Shown here: positions 12,601-25,146 of the stretch, piece after piece
How the letters are laid out: each line of letters starts with the position of its first letter
Position numbering within the stretch: the stretch's first letter is position 1
Origin: Zygnema cylindricum
Taxonomy: Eukaryota > Streptophyta > Zygnematophyceae > Zygnematales > Zygnemataceae
Direction of reading: 5' to 3'
DNA: 64,000 nucleotides
Assembly: GCA_037447655.1 (NCBI GenBank)
Contig: JBBHKE010001417.1
Span: forward strand, 26,122-90,121
Made by a program: the position numbers and the translations under genes
Notes under the pieces: model-generated
Told to the model about the DNA's origin: nothing
Databases searched by the model: none
Seen by the model: the letters and a program-made list of their open reading frames with translations, nothing else

Positions 12601-14807
12601 ATCAATCTGTACTTTAGACTTAACTGCCTCGCAGGCATGCGAGTTATGGCAGTCGACTACACAAAATCATAAAACTTCAGTTTACCACACAAACAGTTTC
12701 TACCAAGCGAAGGAGCCTGAGGTAAAGCACAAAAGTTGCAATGTACAACAATGAGAGGCAACTGTACGACATGCTAAGATCTGTTGTAAACAATAACATG
12801 CATGAAATCGAGTCAGACCAATAAACCACACTTCTTTGAAAATTCCAGCTGGTCCAGCTTCCATCTTGCCTAAAAAGTGTGGCACTGGCGCAATAGAAAG
12901 TTGTACCATTCCCAACCAGGGCTATCATTCGTTTCGTAATAGCATGAAGTTTACACCAAAAACTACACCCTACATGATGCGGAAATGTAGTCACGAAGGT
13001 TCTTAACCATGCTCCAGTGTTGCCTTAAACACCAGGTTGACATAACCGACCATTCTCCTAATAGAGTTTACAAAAACTTGTGTAATTTCAAAAACAACAA
13101 GTGTTGAAGGACAAGCCAAGTAATTTTCTTGCTATGTTACATGCGTCGGTCAAAACATATTCAAAAATGCATTTTCTTGTCATCTTCGCTAAAAAAACAG
13201 AACAGATCAATCTATACAAACAGTCAAAACACCAGGAACTAACTATGCTAGCTACAAAAAAAACAAAGTACAGGTCGCCATTTCCTAAAAAGTCATAATA
13301 GAGTTATGAATCAGAGTTCAGATGAACTTGTGGTACTACAAAAAAAAGAGGAAACAAAGGGATTCAAGCCAAACAGAAAGTTATTTAGGTTTTTTGCATT
13401 TGAACATTTACCATGGATGTTCTCTCCAGCTGTACACGAAAAAATAATACAAAGAATAACAAAAAAACAGCTCCAGCGTATCGATACCTGCCTTTCCCCT
13501 GTCATCACATCAACTGCCAAAAAACGCCAAACATCACATACGAGAAAAAAAATTATTCAATAAATCCCAACGGGTAAACCATGAGTTCTACTCCCCATGA
13601 GTACCAAAGAACAAGCAAGAAAGAACTTATTTGACCCATAAAAAAAAAAAAAGGAAAAGAAAAAAACGGTTTTGCAAACAATCATTGTGGGATCACATAA
13701 CTGACGGAATGGGCACAATAATAAGGTGAATAGGCGATTTTAGACATGTCTTAAGGATTCAAGAACGTTATACAGGAGATAACAACAATATTATATTTCT
13801 ACATACATATATCGATATTTCATATTATAATAAGGCGAGGGCATAAGGAAAATGTGATGACCAGCAAAGCAGCTGCAGATGTCATATCATTTCCGAATGG
13901 AAATGACATAAAAACTGAAACAAAATGTATGTTTTCACTGATACACCTGAGATACACTTGTAAACGAATTTATCTCTCCCGATAAGGTTGCCAGTTAGAA
14001 TATTCAGCCCTTGGAAAGTAAAATTTCTCCATAGATATAGAAAGAGTTATTTCATCAGGTGTGCAAAACTGAATCCACAAAAGCAAGTTTGTAAACTACA
14101 TGACGAAGGAAAAAACGCAACTTGAGTATGGGTAATGAGCGAATAACAACGTAACTTTCTTTTGAAACACTACATTTGAAAATATGTCACCCGAAGAAAA
14201 CAAAGTGCTTACCTTAGATATAAAGGCAGAGAAAAAAAATAGTTCTCTACACTTTTCTCGCATCCGTTGCGCATAAACATATCAGGAAAATATCAATTTC
14301 AATAATGGATAACTGCTCTAACTCTGCCATATGAGTGCTACCAAAAGCTGTAAAAATCGGACATTAAGTATGACACTAAAAAATACTAATCATTTTTTCA
14401 GATCAAGGAATAACAATTTTAGTCAGATTTAGTCAGATCTGGAATTGAAACAACAAGGAATATTTTAGGTTTTCTTTTTTTGAATCCGCTGACACAAGAT
14501 GATAAAAATTGAAGAGAAATAATGAAGCAGATTCAGGAAAAGAAAAATTGGAGTCTGTTTGTTGATTTACAACTGTGTTGCTGGAGAGCCATGAGAGCCA
14601 GCACTGAAACACCAGAAATAGACAAAATAGAGGAACGAGCAATTAAGGTTCTAGAGCGACACGTGGATCAAATTGAAAGCCAAACAGGCTCGTGCGAGAC
14701 GAACGACCGAAGGACGATTCCTGATCAAGCTGAGTGACTGTCGAGTCATCATTATGGCCAGTCAACGCAGTCGTGGTTATGAAGGCATCTTGGAGCATGA
14801 GTCAGAT
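12601..14807. other. Probable 5' introns or upstream region of the EF-hand/SAM gene
   Basis: AT-rich with no reading frame I can support. The missing first exon(s) of the minus-strand gene ending at 7081 should lie here or further right. A minus-strand frame at 14433-14642 opens with a hydrophobic stretch but shows no homology, so it is not called. Confidence 0.4.
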
Positions 14808-14815
14808 GTACAGTA

Positions 14816-15032
14816 CACCGCCAATCGTTACTACCGCTGTGTACGCTAATTCCGTCCCGCTTTTTTTTTTATTATTCTCAAATATAATTATCTACACTAT
14901 TTAAAAAAAAAAACTAATTCCTAATTGAATAGACGATTTCTTCGAAAATTTTCAAAATTCCCAATTAGCGTAAACCACGCTACTTATTCGTATACGCTAA
15001 ATAAACTTACACGCTAATAACGATTGGCGGTG
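14816..15032. mobile_element. MITE, TA-flanked, nearly perfect terminal inverted repeats
   Basis: Termini CACCGCCAATCGTTA (14816) and its exact complement ending at 15032, flanked by TA on both sides (14814-14815, 15033-15034). The symmetry extends outward through gtacag/ctgtac. About 217 bp, no coding capacity, interior very AT-rich. TA target duplication suggests Tc1/mariner-type mobilisation. Confidence 0.8.
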
Positions 15033-15199
15033 TACTGTACAGTATTGTATTTTACTGTAATGGTAATCAGAACGTGCGTAGATTTACGCGTATTATATTC
15101 GTTTGTGCTGCCTTTTCTTTGTTAAATTCGAACTAGAAAAATGTATATATTTTGCCCTCATTTGCCACTTTTCAAAATTATTGTACGGTAGAGTAGAGT

Positions 15200-15530
15200 T
15201 AACTGCAGTACCGCAATCATCGCTTGGCATGTTTCCGGCATGGCAGGCCGAGAAACCAAGGAACCCCGAGGAGTAGGGATCCGTACAGCGGTTGTCACGT
15301 GGGTAGCAGTATGTCATTTTGTATAAAGTCATAGACCATTCCGCAGAGGTGGTACGCTGTCATTCGACTTCACCCGACAATGTATCAACAATCAAACAGG
15401 TTCAAAAAAAATTTCAAACCGTTGCCTTGCATGTTTCAGCCTACGGGTGTGGCATGCTGAGAAACCAATGGAAAAGATCCAAACTCCCATAGGCATAGGA
15501 ATCTACATAGCTGTTGCAACGTGCACACTG
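15200..15530. repeat. Diverged tandem duplication, about 200-bp period
   Basis: 15220-15305 and 15425-15525 share an ordered set of words (ttgcatgttt/ttggcatgttt, gagaaaccaa, ctgttgcaacgtg/cggttgtcacgtg). Noncoding as far as I can see. Confidence 0.5.
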
Positions 15531-15674
15531 TTTGTGTAATCAGCTGTCAACAGTAAAACATGTTGCTGAATCGTTTTAGCGATGATGGCAACCGTTTGTT
15601 ACTAAAGAATTGTTTGCGATCCTTTGTGAACGTGGACTCGTCGAGGTACAGTAAAAGTACAGTACTGTCATGTA

Positions 15675-15873
15675 CACCTTGAATCGTTATTAGACTAAAG
15701 AAATTATTAGAGTAAATAAAAAATTAGCGTCGTTCATTCTAATATAGTGCCACGAGACGTGGCAGATTATGGTCCACGTCCTTAAATAGTGTAATTTATT
15801 CTATTTAAGGTATCAATGTCAAAATTTTGGGGTGCCAATATAGAGTACATAAGGCTAATAACGATTGACGTTG
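15675..15873. mobile_element. MITE of the TA-CACC family
   Basis: Left terminus CACCTTGAATCGTTATTAG after TA (15673-15674); right terminus is the diverged complement ending at 15873 before TA (15874-15875). About 199 bp, noncoding. Confidence 0.7.
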
Positions 15874-15875
15874 TA

Positions 15876-15971
15876 GCGTTAATGTCCAACGACGTTACTT
15901 GAATTAGAGTTAATAACATTATTTGTTTTTTTACACTAATAATTTATTTACACTATGAGCGATTCACGGTG
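15876..15971. mobile_element. MITE right-end fragment
   Basis: The right terminus ATGAGCGATTCACGGTG followed by TA matches the family. No matching left terminus is visible, so this is probably a truncated copy abutting the previous MITE. Confidence 0.45.
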
Positions 15972-16291
15972 TAGAATACTGGATACGTGACTTTCCGTAC
16001 CATCCCAATCTGTGATTTTGTTGAAAAAATCTTTACTTTAAATTTTGTCAAGATTCTCCAGAGTCCAAAGGGGACCATTGACCGTTCGATAGATTTTGGG
16101 TCCTCAACTGCGAAGAAATCGCTCTCGTCGGCCTTACAAGTGGCAGCCATCCTCAGCCGTCCTTGAGGAGGTGATACACGTGGACAATATATAGGTGTCA
16201 AGACGGACAGCTAATAAAATTCCTACACGTTGAATATGCCATGTGTGTTCGATCAATATAAGATGGGAATCCGCCAAAATACACCGGAAAG

Positions 16292-17175
16292 TAGTGTTGT
16301 GTATCGGCAAAAAAACTTATCGCGATAACACCCATACCGATAGTTATCGGTTATCCAAGGGTCGGAGGTACAAATTTATTGGTCCGAGACCAACAAATTC
16401 TATATCGGCGATAACTATAAAAATATATAATATGCATACTATATTACCTTATTAAATATTGTATTATACTATTTACATTATATAGCGTGGCATGCCACGT
16501 ATACGAATCTGTTCCGTAACAATTTAACTGAAAAATATTACGGACAGCGCAGCACAGAAAACGTTGGCCAGTTAACTGAACAAAATATTTTTACGGTGAC
16601 GTACGGAATTTACAGAAAAGCTGGTGAACATGGAACGGAAAAAGGACGGCGGACACAGTACAACAGACGCAAAATAATATTTTGCGCGCCGCCAGAATCC
16701 AACGGACGACTTGGAATTAAAAAGTACGAGCGGACGACCAACGTGAGCGCTGGCATCCGGAATGGCTCTTTTGGCAGCTTACGCCAAAAAAACTGACAGA
16801 TTGACACGTGGCAGGTGTCTAGTGGATCACAAGGAATAAAGGGACAAAGTCATAGCGTCGGATGTGAAAGGTACATCGTTTATATTGGATCCGTACCAAA
16901 GCCGTACAGACGTCATGGCGGCTATATACTTTCTGCGCGTCCGGGGAATAAGACTTACAGCTGAGTGTACATGCTGTACATTTATCTGTACGGACCGTAC
17001 ATTTATCGCCGATAGTTATCGTTATCGGTATTATCGCCGATGAGTACCCGATATTATCGGTTACCTATCGGCGATAAGACCGATAGCGATATATCGAACC
17101 AATATATCGATTATCGGAAACGCGAAAAAAGGTCCATATCAGTTATCGGTAAATGCTTACCGATACACAACACTA
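16292..17175. mobile_element. Non-autonomous hAT-type element (884 bp)
   Basis: Terminal inverted repeats TAGTGTTGTGTATCGG at 16292 and its complement ending at 17175. The 8-bp flanks ccggaaag (16284-16291) and ctagaaag (17176-17183) differ at two positions, as expected for an aged hAT target duplication. Subterminal regions are packed with TATCGG/CCGATA words, which in hATs are transposase-binding-like repeats. No transposase frame. Confidence 0.8.
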
Positions 17176-17183
17176 CTAGAAAG

Positions 17184-17890
17184 CCTTTGCGAAAGATATC
17201 CTGCCACGCTCCTTTTGCCTTAAATTCACCTTCGCCGTTTTATGAGATACTACGCCCATATAAATCTGACATACGGACTTGTACGTTTAAACATTATTTT
17301 ACGATTTTCAATATCTGACAACAAGTCTACTTGCTATCAGCCTATCACTGATACCAAGACGACTATGTGAGAGCTTGTTTAGTGTTTATTGGCGGAAACT
17401 TAGTTTTGAAACAACTGCCACTAAATGTTTCCGTACAGTTTATAGGAGACCTCTTGATGGAAACCGCGCCACATTCTGACATAAAGCAAAGGTAATCTTG
17501 TCGTACAACAATGTACTTTAGTGCATGAATATAACCATTTCGTGTTGTGAATCAGTGCAATTTCTAGCGTAATTACCGAGATTCGATACTATCCAATATC
17601 GGGTAGCAAGACGAGACGATACTTCATGGTGAGGCGATACTGTACTATATCCTACAAAAAATACATTATTTATAGTATAAATTATGCAGTCGTCGCTATC
17701 TGATGCGTACTTCGTAGTATGAAAGTACACTACCCCAGTTCGGACTCCGGACTACGCGGCACAAAAAGAAAGCTCTCAACGGCGATTTCACGGAGGTAAT
17801 TCAAAATGCCATTTCATGTGTCGGACACAAGGAATATTTCTCATATTTTTTTTTCCTCTTCTCAAAAATGTCCAAAATCCCTCTAGAAGC
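17184..17890. other. Unassigned stretch between hAT element and MITE
   Basis: No open frame with coding character and no repeat relationship to the rest of the window that I could see. Confidence 0.4.
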
Positions 17891-17892
17891 TA

Positions 17893-18107
17893 CACCGGGT
17901 ATCGCTATTAGTGTTAATAAATATTTCGCCGCTTAAAACATCTTTCCTCCGTACACACCTGTCTTGTTTTCAATTTGAAACCGCCAATCGGAAAAGAGAA
18001 TGTGAAATTTCAATAGCAACCGCCATATCCACATCCGATAAGTGTGTACGGATAAAATATGTTTTAAGTGGCTAAAAAAACATTAACACTAATAGTGATT
18101 CACAGTG
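17893..18107. mobile_element. MITE of the TA-CACC family (215 bp)
   Basis: Left terminus CACCGGGTATCGCTATTAG, right terminus its near complement, TA on both sides (17891-17892, 18108-18109). Its body is shared, inverted and diverged, with 4825-4990. Confidence 0.75.
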
Positions 18108-18109
18108 TA

Positions 18110-18599
18110 GTATGTCTCACACGATGCGAATATGATAACATAAATCCCCACCTGAAAGCAAAAACGAGATTAGAAATTAAGTCGCAAACAGTTGTCGGAA
18201 AGAGTGGGTGATGCTTTGCAAATTTGTGACACACTGTGGAAGGAACAATGGTGCATAAAAAGAACTATTAATCGAACCTATAAAGTAAAAACCCTCAAAG
18301 AGTCAACCAATGTAATATTGGTTTGTAGTTATGTCGAGCATGTATCATGCACCTTGCCACGACACCAATGTGCAATACCACACGTGTGGAAACATGGGAA
18401 CCAGGGTCAGTGAAAAGTACGTCACGTGTTGATATTTATGTTTCATGCAAAAACGCAAGATCCATACGAGGTTCACGTGTACCCCTATATTAAGAACGTG
18501 GCAAGAGTTAATGCGACACCACGCGACTATCTATCTTACAATTACATCCCGAACCATATCATACATTGTTGTACGCTCCCCACCATGTGAGCAGCAAAG
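18110..18599. other. Unassigned stretch before copia A
   Basis: No supported gene. A plus-strand frame at 18192-18413 has no recognisable domain. Confidence 0.4.
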
Positions 18600-20501
18600 T
18601 GTAGAAATTAATGGTCCATTTAAAGTATTTTATAGGTCTAAATAGAAATATAGAAAGAAGCCGAGGCAGTCTACCTCTAACTTCTCTCTCCAACTCTCAA
18701 ACTTGTCGCAGTCACTGACAAATTGGAGAGGGAGCTAGAGCCATGGCTACCTAGGCTATCCAGAAGTTTACAGGAAATATATATTAGTTAGGGGTTTACT
18801 TACTAAAAGGTATGTGCCGGCCACAAGATTTGATCCTGGTACCTACAGGCCGGCACACAGCCGGTAGCCGGTAGCCTTAGCCGTTAAGTCTTTAACTAGT
18901 GTTACGTATTATAGGGTTTGATATTTAATTAAACATTATCAAGTAGGATAATTCATTTAAACTGTAACTGTTTACGGGAGACATAGATCCATTAATGTAA
19001 AAGTACGGATTGCGGTACGGATAAGAAACCAATACCGCGCATTTATTTCTTTAATGAAAAGAATACCGCACATGTATTTATTACGGTAACGATTAAATAT
19101 GAATTTAATCGGATGGTCGGAATTAACGCGAAGATCGCTGAAGAGGATTTTGGCGGTTTGTGGTCATCGCCACATCGGATGACACGTGGCGGAACTACAT
19201 TGGATCGCGGCATCTCCGAGGATTACGGAAGAGAATCCGGACATACCACGTGTCGACATTTAGGCCATGTCGTACACTGTCCGAACAGAAAGTACACCGG
19301 TAGTTCTACTTTTGTGTACGAAACTGTAATCTAATTGGCTCCGTACATCAGTAGATAGAGTTTGTGGGAGAGATAGGACTTAGAAAAATTAGGAGATAGG
19401 ACCCTCTCTCCCAGAGAGCTTCTTTACAAAAGGTCAACTTTGACCCTCCATAACTTACTGCTCAGGAAAGCAAATTCAAAGATTATGTTTGCTATCGACT
19501 CAGGGGATTCTTGCCTTCACATGGGTGAAGTTGGTTAGAGTTATTGTATGCCAGGGTGGTAGTTGTTTTTGCTGAAACACAAAGGGGTCAGGGTTATCCT
19601 AGAGGCTTCTTGGAAGCTGTCCACTCTGAGGACTGATGGAGGTGTCACAGTTTCAGGTTATGGGCCCACCCTCTAGGGTACCAATCTTTAATGGAACTGG
19701 CTTCATATACTGGGAAAGTATGAAGATAGGAGCTTTATGCGAAAAAAGGTTTTGGGGGATAGTGAGTGGACGGTTGGGGCGTCCATCAAGTCTTGGAATT
19801 CCTCCAGGGTTTGGAGGAAGCAGATTCACTAGGAAAGAGGATCCACCTTCAACGGAGGAAACAAAGGAATGAGAGGTGGTGGACAAAGGAAAGGAGAAGG
19901 AGGCGACCACACCAATAGCAACTGGTTCGGCATTCTTGTCACCTATTCTGAGGAACGAGGAGAATGATACTCAAACGTGGGACTTCAACAATATGGCGGC
20001 AAAGCACTTCATCCTACGCCATCTCACTCAACGACTTGCATGTCCTCATTTGTAGGTAGAAAGGGCATTCGATCTTTGGATGGCTCTCATAGAGATGTAC
20101 CGAAGTGGTAGGATTCAGCAACAACAGTTAGCTGATCAGAAAGTTAAAGAGTATGTATACAAAGGGGGGAAGATGCTGGATTTTTGCAATGAGCTTGCTA
20201 CACTCTTCATAGAGCTAAAGAGTGCGGGAAGAGATTTTAGTGAAAAAGAAAAGGTTAACTGTTTACTGATGAAGTTACCCGATGAGTTCGAGAACATAAT
20301 CAACCGTGTGCAGGACTTGCCGGACTCAAGGTGGATATGGAACTGAGTGGTAGGGATGATTCTCGTTTGGGAGAATACAATTGAGATCCGAAGGGGAGGA
20401 AAGAGTGGCCAAGCCTTGGCAGCTGCGACGGATTGGAGGAAGAAGGATTCTCGTAAACCGGTCGGAAACTATGGGGGGAGGGAGCAGAAAAATGAGAGCG
20501 A
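18600..20501 (+). mobile_element. Copia element A: 5' LTR and truncated gag
   Basis: 5' LTR 18600-19655 (TGTAGAAAT...TTTCA, about 1056 bp), then the primer site ggttatgggcccacc at 19656-19670. The gag region that follows matches copies B and C but is broken by stops (near 19870, 20055 and 20346). Copy B is inserted at 20502, inside gag just before the zinc-knuckle part. The remainder of A is not found after B because that side has been lost. Same family as B, C and D. Confidence 0.85.
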
Positions 20502-23500
20502 TGTAGAAACTAATGGTTTTAAAGTATTTTCTAGGTCTGAATACAAATATAGAAGCCGAGGCAGTCTATCTCTAACTTCTCTCTCCAACTCTCAAACTTG
20601 TCGCAGTCACTGAGAAATTGGAAAGGAAGCTAGAGCCATGGCTACCTAGGCTATCCTGAGGTTTACGCGAAATTTATATTAGTTCGGGTTTATTTATTTA
20701 AAAGCTATGTGCCGGCCACAGGAATTGATCCTTGTACTTACCGGCCGGCAGACATGAAATAACCGGTAGCCTTAGCCGTTAAGTCTACGAGTCATGATAC
20801 GTAGTATATAGTTTAATAGTTATTTAAATATGTATACGTACGATTATTCATTTAACTATAATAGATTACGGGATACATAGATCCGGTAATATATAAAGTA
20901 CGGATTACGGTACGGACTATAAATCAATACCGCGCATTTGTTTCGTAAATGAAACAAATACCGCACATGTATTTATTACGGCTACGATTAAATTAGATTC
21001 TAAATCGGACGGCCGCAATTAGCGCCGAGATCGCGGAGGAAGTTTTCGGCGGTTTGTGGCCATCGCCACATCGGATGACGCGTGGCGAAATTTCGTTGGA
21101 TCGTGGAATCCCCGGAGATTATGGCATCGAATCTGGATATGACATGTGTCGACATTTAGGCCTTGTCGTACAATGTCCGTACCTAAAGTACACCGGCAGC
21201 TGTACTTTTGCGTACGGAACTCAATTCTGATTGGTTCCGTACATCAGTAGATAGAGTCTGTGAGAGAGATAGGATTTAGAAAAAATAGGAGATAGGACCC
21301 TCTCTCCCAGAGAGCTTCTGTACAAAAGGTCAACTTTGACCCTCTATAACTTACTGCTCAGGGGAGCAAATTCAGAGATTCTTTTTGCTATCGACTCAGG
21401 GGAGTCTTGTCTTCACAGGGGTGAAGGTGGTCAGAGTTTTTGTCTGCCAAGGTGGCAGTTATTTTTGCTTAAACACAAAGGGGTCAGGATTATCCTAGAG
21501 GCTTTTTGGAAGCTGTCCACTCTGAGGACTTATGGAGGTCTCAAAGTTTCAGGTTATGGGCCCACCCTCTAGGGTACCAATCTTTAATGGAACAGGCTTC
21601 ATATACTGGGAAAGTATGATGATAGGAGCTTTATGCGAAAAAAGGTTTTGGGGGATAGTGAGTGGACGATTAGGGCGTCCATCAAGTCTTGGAATTCCTC
21701 CAGGGTTTAAAGGAAGCAGATTCACCAGGAAAGAGGATTCACCTTCAACGGAGGAAACAAAGGAAGGAGAGGTGGTGGACAAATGAAAGGAGAAGGAGGC
21801 GACCACACCAATAGCAACTGGTTTAGCATTCATGTCACCTATTCCGAGAAACGAGGAAAATGATACTGAAACCTGGGACTTCAACAATATGGCGGCAAAG
21901 CACTTCATCCTATGCCATCTCACTCAAGGACTTGCATGTCCTCATTTGCAGGTAGAGAGGGCATCCGATCTTTGGATGGCTCTCATAGAGATGTACCGAA
22001 GTGGTACGATTCAGCAACAACAGTTGGCTGATCAGAAAGTTAAGGAGTATGTATACAAAGGGGGAAATATGTTGGATTTTTGCAATGAGCTTGCTACACT
22101 CTTCATGGAGCTAGAGAGTGCGGGAAAATTTTTTAGTGAAAAAGAAAAGGTTAACTGTTTACTAATGAAGTTACCTGATGAGTTCGAGAACATAGTCAAC
22201 CGTGTGCAGGACTTGCCGGACTCAAGGTGGATATGGAACTCAGTGGTAGGGATGATTCTCGTTCGAGAGAATACAATTGAGATCCGAAGGGGAGGAAAGA
22301 GTGGCCAAGCCTTGGCAACAGCGACCGATTGGAGGAACAAGGATTTCCTGAAACTAGTCGAAAACTATGGGGGTAGGGAGCAAAAAAAACAGGTTGACGA
22401 GTTCGAACCAAGGGCTCCCAAAGGTTTATGTCATTTTTGTAAGAAACCGGGGCACTATATGGCAGAGTGCACTAAGCTAACCGAGCTTCGATTAAAGGAG
22501 GGGCAGACCGGTGGTACCCCGAGAGGAAAGAAAAAGGCCCTTGTCACACAGGTACTTGAGGCGGAATCCGAGGACAAGGACGATGAACTCCTTTTGGATG
22601 AGGAGTTGGAGGCGAAAACTGAGCTTGAAATTCCACAAAGGCAGAAATGTGCTTACGGTGGATTGAAAGGTGAAGCAGGCTGGATTATAGATTCAGGAGC
22701 CTCAATGCACATGTGTAAGGAAAGGCACTTGTTCACTAAGATAAGAAAAATTCCCACCGTAGAGATAGAGTACGGGGATGGGAGGATAGTCACCACTACT
22801 CTTGTAGGATCGGTAGATCTGAAAGTGTTAGTAGAAGGAAAGACATCCATATTAACATTCTCCGATGTATTGTTTATCTCGGAGCTGAACAAAAACCTTA
22901 TCTCTACATCTGTATTAGATGATAAGGGTTTTTTTACTAGCACTAGGGAAGGAGTCTTTACTGCTAGTTTTGAGGAGGATGTCTATTTCATTGCTGAGAA
23001 AGGTAGCCATGGGATGTTTAGGCTGGTTTTAAGTAATGAAACGAAGAAACTTTATTATTGCTGGTGTTCATGATATTATGATGTGGCATAAGAGGCTTTA
23101 GCATGTGAATCTAGAAAAGTTTAGAGAGATGAAAAAAATGGGAGTGGTGGAAGGGATTAAGTTCAGTGAGAGTGATAATATAAGGGATTCTAATGGATGT
23201 GCTCAAGGTAAAACACACAGATTACCCTTTTTTAAAACAGCCACCTATAAGGGAGAAAAAATTCTAGATTTAGTACACACAGATATTTGGGGACCGGCTT
23301 GAGTGCCCTCACCGGGGGGGGGAAGAGATTTATGATGACTATAACTGATGATTGGTCTCGGTATTCCCGGTTGTATTTTTTGAAAAACAAGTCATAAGCT
23401 GAGGACTGTTTTAGACAATATAAAGCATGGAGCGAAAAACTCCATGAAACTCCAATCAAGAGAGTAAGGGGTGACAATGGTGGAGAGTATACTTCTAACC

Positions 23501-25146
23501 AGTTTGAGGATTTTTTGAGGGAAGATAGGGTTCAACACCAAAAGACAGTTCCAGAAAATCCGAAACAGAATGGGGTAGCTGAAAGGTTAAATAGAACACT
23601 AAGTGATAGTGCTAGAAGTATGTTGTCGGATAAGAAGATAGGAAAAAGGTTATGGGCAGAAGCAATGAACTGTGCTAATTACCTCAAAAATAGAGTTCTT
23701 ACTTCAGCTATAAAAGATCAAACACCTTATGAGAGATGGACAGGCCGGAAACCAGACTTATCTCATTTAAAGGCTTTGGGCAGTCAAGTGTTCAGTCTAG
23801 ATACTGATCGGTCCAATTGGAAGCTAGATCCTAAAGGGAAACCGGGATACTTATTAGGATATGATGAAGATGTTAAAGGATATAGTGTTTATGATCTAAA
23901 AAGGGAAGATATAATCTTAGTAAAGCATCTAGTAGTTATGGATGAAGGAAAGTCTGTGGATCCCTTCAAATATACGAAGTCAGTAAAATCAGATTTGAGT
24001 CAGAAAATTCCGATGACTTTGAGCTTCCTAACTATCCAGGTTTTAGAGAAGATGACACTCTTGCAGGAACAAATCAGACCGAAAAGGACTCGGCTGTGGA
24101 AACTCTAGTGACAACTCTACTCGAAGCGGAAGACGTGGTCGAAATTGACTCGGAATCAAGGGATAGGGGAGAAGCCGAGTTTGTTTGAAAGAATCCACGA
24201 GAACCATCTATTCCAGCCTCAGATTTTGAGGGGGGGAGGAGAAGTAGCAAAAGACTGCAAGAAAAACAGGTTAATAACAAGGTAACTAAACTATCTCATC
24301 AAGATGAACCTCAAACTTATAGAGAGGCGATGATTTGTCCAAAAAGAAATCGGTGGAAGACACCATCAATGAGGAGATGGCCTCAATCATGGCAGCCGAT
24401 ACGTGGGAGCTGGTGGATTGTCCACCTAACCAAAAACCAATCGGTTATAAGTGGGTTTTTAAATTAAAACTGGACCCAGATAACACAATCGAGCGCTACA
24501 AGGCCAGATTAGTGGCAAAGGGATTTACACAAAAGGAAGGAATTGACTACGAGGAAACCTTTGCCCCGGTGGTCAGATTTCCCTCTGTCCGCATACTTCT
24601 CAGCCTGGCAGCAGCGGAAGACATGGAAGTGCACCAGATGGACATCAAAACAACCTTTTTGCATGGAGAATTGGAAGAGGAGATCTTCATGCGACAACCC
24701 GAAGGGTTTGTGGAAGAAGGAGAGGGAAGTAAGGTATGTCGGCTGATTAAATCTCTTTATGGTTTGAAACAGGCGCCTCGACAGTGGAATAAGAAGCTTG
24801 ATGAGTTTCTTACCGGTCTAGGATATATTCGGATCAGCTCAGATCACTCAATCTATGTTTTCGAAGATGAGGAAGGTTATATATTTATTGCAATTTATGT
24901 AGATGATTTGCTTGTTTTAAGTAAATCAATGGAAAAAATTAATAAACTGAAAACCGATCTTAAGGGGAGATTTGAAATGAAGGATATGGGGGAAGCAAAT
25001 CATATTTTGGGAATTCAAGTAGAGAGAGACCGAAAAAGAAAAATTATAAGATTGACTCAAAATGAAGCAATAGGGAACATGCTTGAAAAATTTCAAATGG
25101 ATAAAGCTAATAGTTGTACAACTCCAATGGAGTTGAAGAAGGGAAG
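20502..25146 (+). mobile_element. Copia element B: 5' LTR and disrupted gag-pol, 3' part lost
   Basis: 5' LTR 20502-21551, primer site 21552-21566, then gag-pol up to the late RT region, where the reading frame stops abruptly at 25146 against the LTR of gypsy element G. No 3' LTR of B is present on the far side of G, so a deletion followed or accompanied that insertion. B itself sits in the gag of A. Confidence 0.85.
21532..25146 (+). pseudogene. Copia B gag-pol (gag, protease, integrase, RT), broken
   Basis: Domains in order: UBN2-type gag; zinc knuckle CHFCKKPGHYMAEC; aspartic protease IIDSGASMHMC; integrase (QNGVAERLNRTL); RT with KWVFKLK, QMDIKTTFLHGELEEEIFMRQP and YVDDLLVLSK. Breaks seen against copy C: TGA 21784-21786, one inserted base near 23055, TGA 23300-23302, a lengthened G run near 23314-23322, TAA 23395-23397, a one-base loss near 23985, TGA 24186-24188 and a one-base loss near 24362. 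RNase H is absent because of truncation. Not functional. Confidence 0.85.

Noticed and set aside
15093-15332. 79-codon minus-strand frame with several Cys
   Set aside because: It lies in a diverged tandem duplication whose second copy does not keep the frame.
15953-16201. 82-codon minus-strand frame starting MTPIYC
   Set aside because: Its last codons are the terminus of a MITE fragment and no domain or splice link was found.
16596-16796. Overlapping frames on both strands inside the hAT element
   Set aside because: Too short and antisense to each other; no transposase motif.
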